From the NCBI GenBank assembly GCA_000969725.1, contig JXSR01S023113.1: a stretch of 28,547 nucleotides of DNA; one strand, written 5' to 3'. Under the pieces are notes generated by a model. The model was given only the letters and a program-made list of their open reading frames with translations. It was not told where the DNA came from and searched no databases. The DNA is from Ophiothrix spiculata. Taxonomy: Eukaryota; Echinodermata; Ophiuroidea; Amphilepidida; Ophiotrichidae. The position numbers and the translations under genes were made by a program. Below are positions 1 to 28,547 of the stretch, one piece after another; positions within the stretch are counted from its first letter, which is position 1; each line of letters begins with the position of its first letter.

Positions 1-163
1 AAACTTTAATAGTGTGTTCTTATTACTGGTTGATTTTGCACAAAATGATCAAAAAATTTGGTTTTTAAAACCATCTATATGAACCATCAATTAATCGACT
101 TTGATACCCTGATCCTTCTGCCCTCTTTTAATGTGATATTTATATAATATTTTAAAAACTTAC

Positions 164-28547
<28,384 letters not shown>

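Overview
This is animal nuclear DNA. It is AT-rich and intron-rich with canonical GT..AG splice sites, and it carries tRNA-derived SINEs, a non-LTR retrotransposon, a Penelope-like fragment and many small inverted-repeat DNA transposons. No bacterial operon structure is seen. Gene content and repeat style suggest a marine invertebrate, most likely an echinoderm or other ambulacrarian, but the assignment is an inference.

The backbone of the window is one minus-strand gene, a MAP3K20 (ZAK/MLTK) orthologue, partial at both ends. I could trace eleven exons from the kinase catalytic loop (27394-27488), through the activation segment, kinase C-lobe, leucine zipper and SAM domain, into the region after SAM (164-298). 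All reading-frame phases agree across the ten introns, giving 1467 nt (489 codons) in the shortest splice form. The kinase N-lobe should lie beyond the right edge and the C-terminal tail beyond the left edge.

Two consecutive exons after the SAM domain have the same unusual structure. In each, the 3' end of the exon together with its 5' splice site has been amplified in tandem. At 4099-4556 a 114-bp (38-codon) unit occurs five times, each with its own CAG|GTAAxG donor, and the frame stays open through the first four copies. At about 611-3140 a roughly 130-bp unit, carrying the last 55 bp of the next exon, its donor and about 75 bp of intron, occurs about fifteen times. This is the most distinctive feature of the window.

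The 15.3-kb intron between the kinase and leucine-zipper exons (7397-22681) holds an oppositely oriented nested gene. It is a TKL-like protein kinase encoded by a single exon (8636-9418), spliced in phase to an exon (13111-13962) encoding a complete six-bladed NHL-like beta-propeller. The kinase exon carries a 10-bp tandem duplication that breaks the frame just before the DFG motif, so this copy is either a pseudogene, a null allele or a sequence error.

The rest is introns filled with mobile-element debris. It includes TA-flanked, TTAA-flanked, TTA-flanked and 8-bp-TSD MITEs, a 901-bp element with CCGACCC-rich ends, a 198-bp near-perfect palindrome, a 5'-truncated non-LTR element, and four tRNA-like SINE heads.
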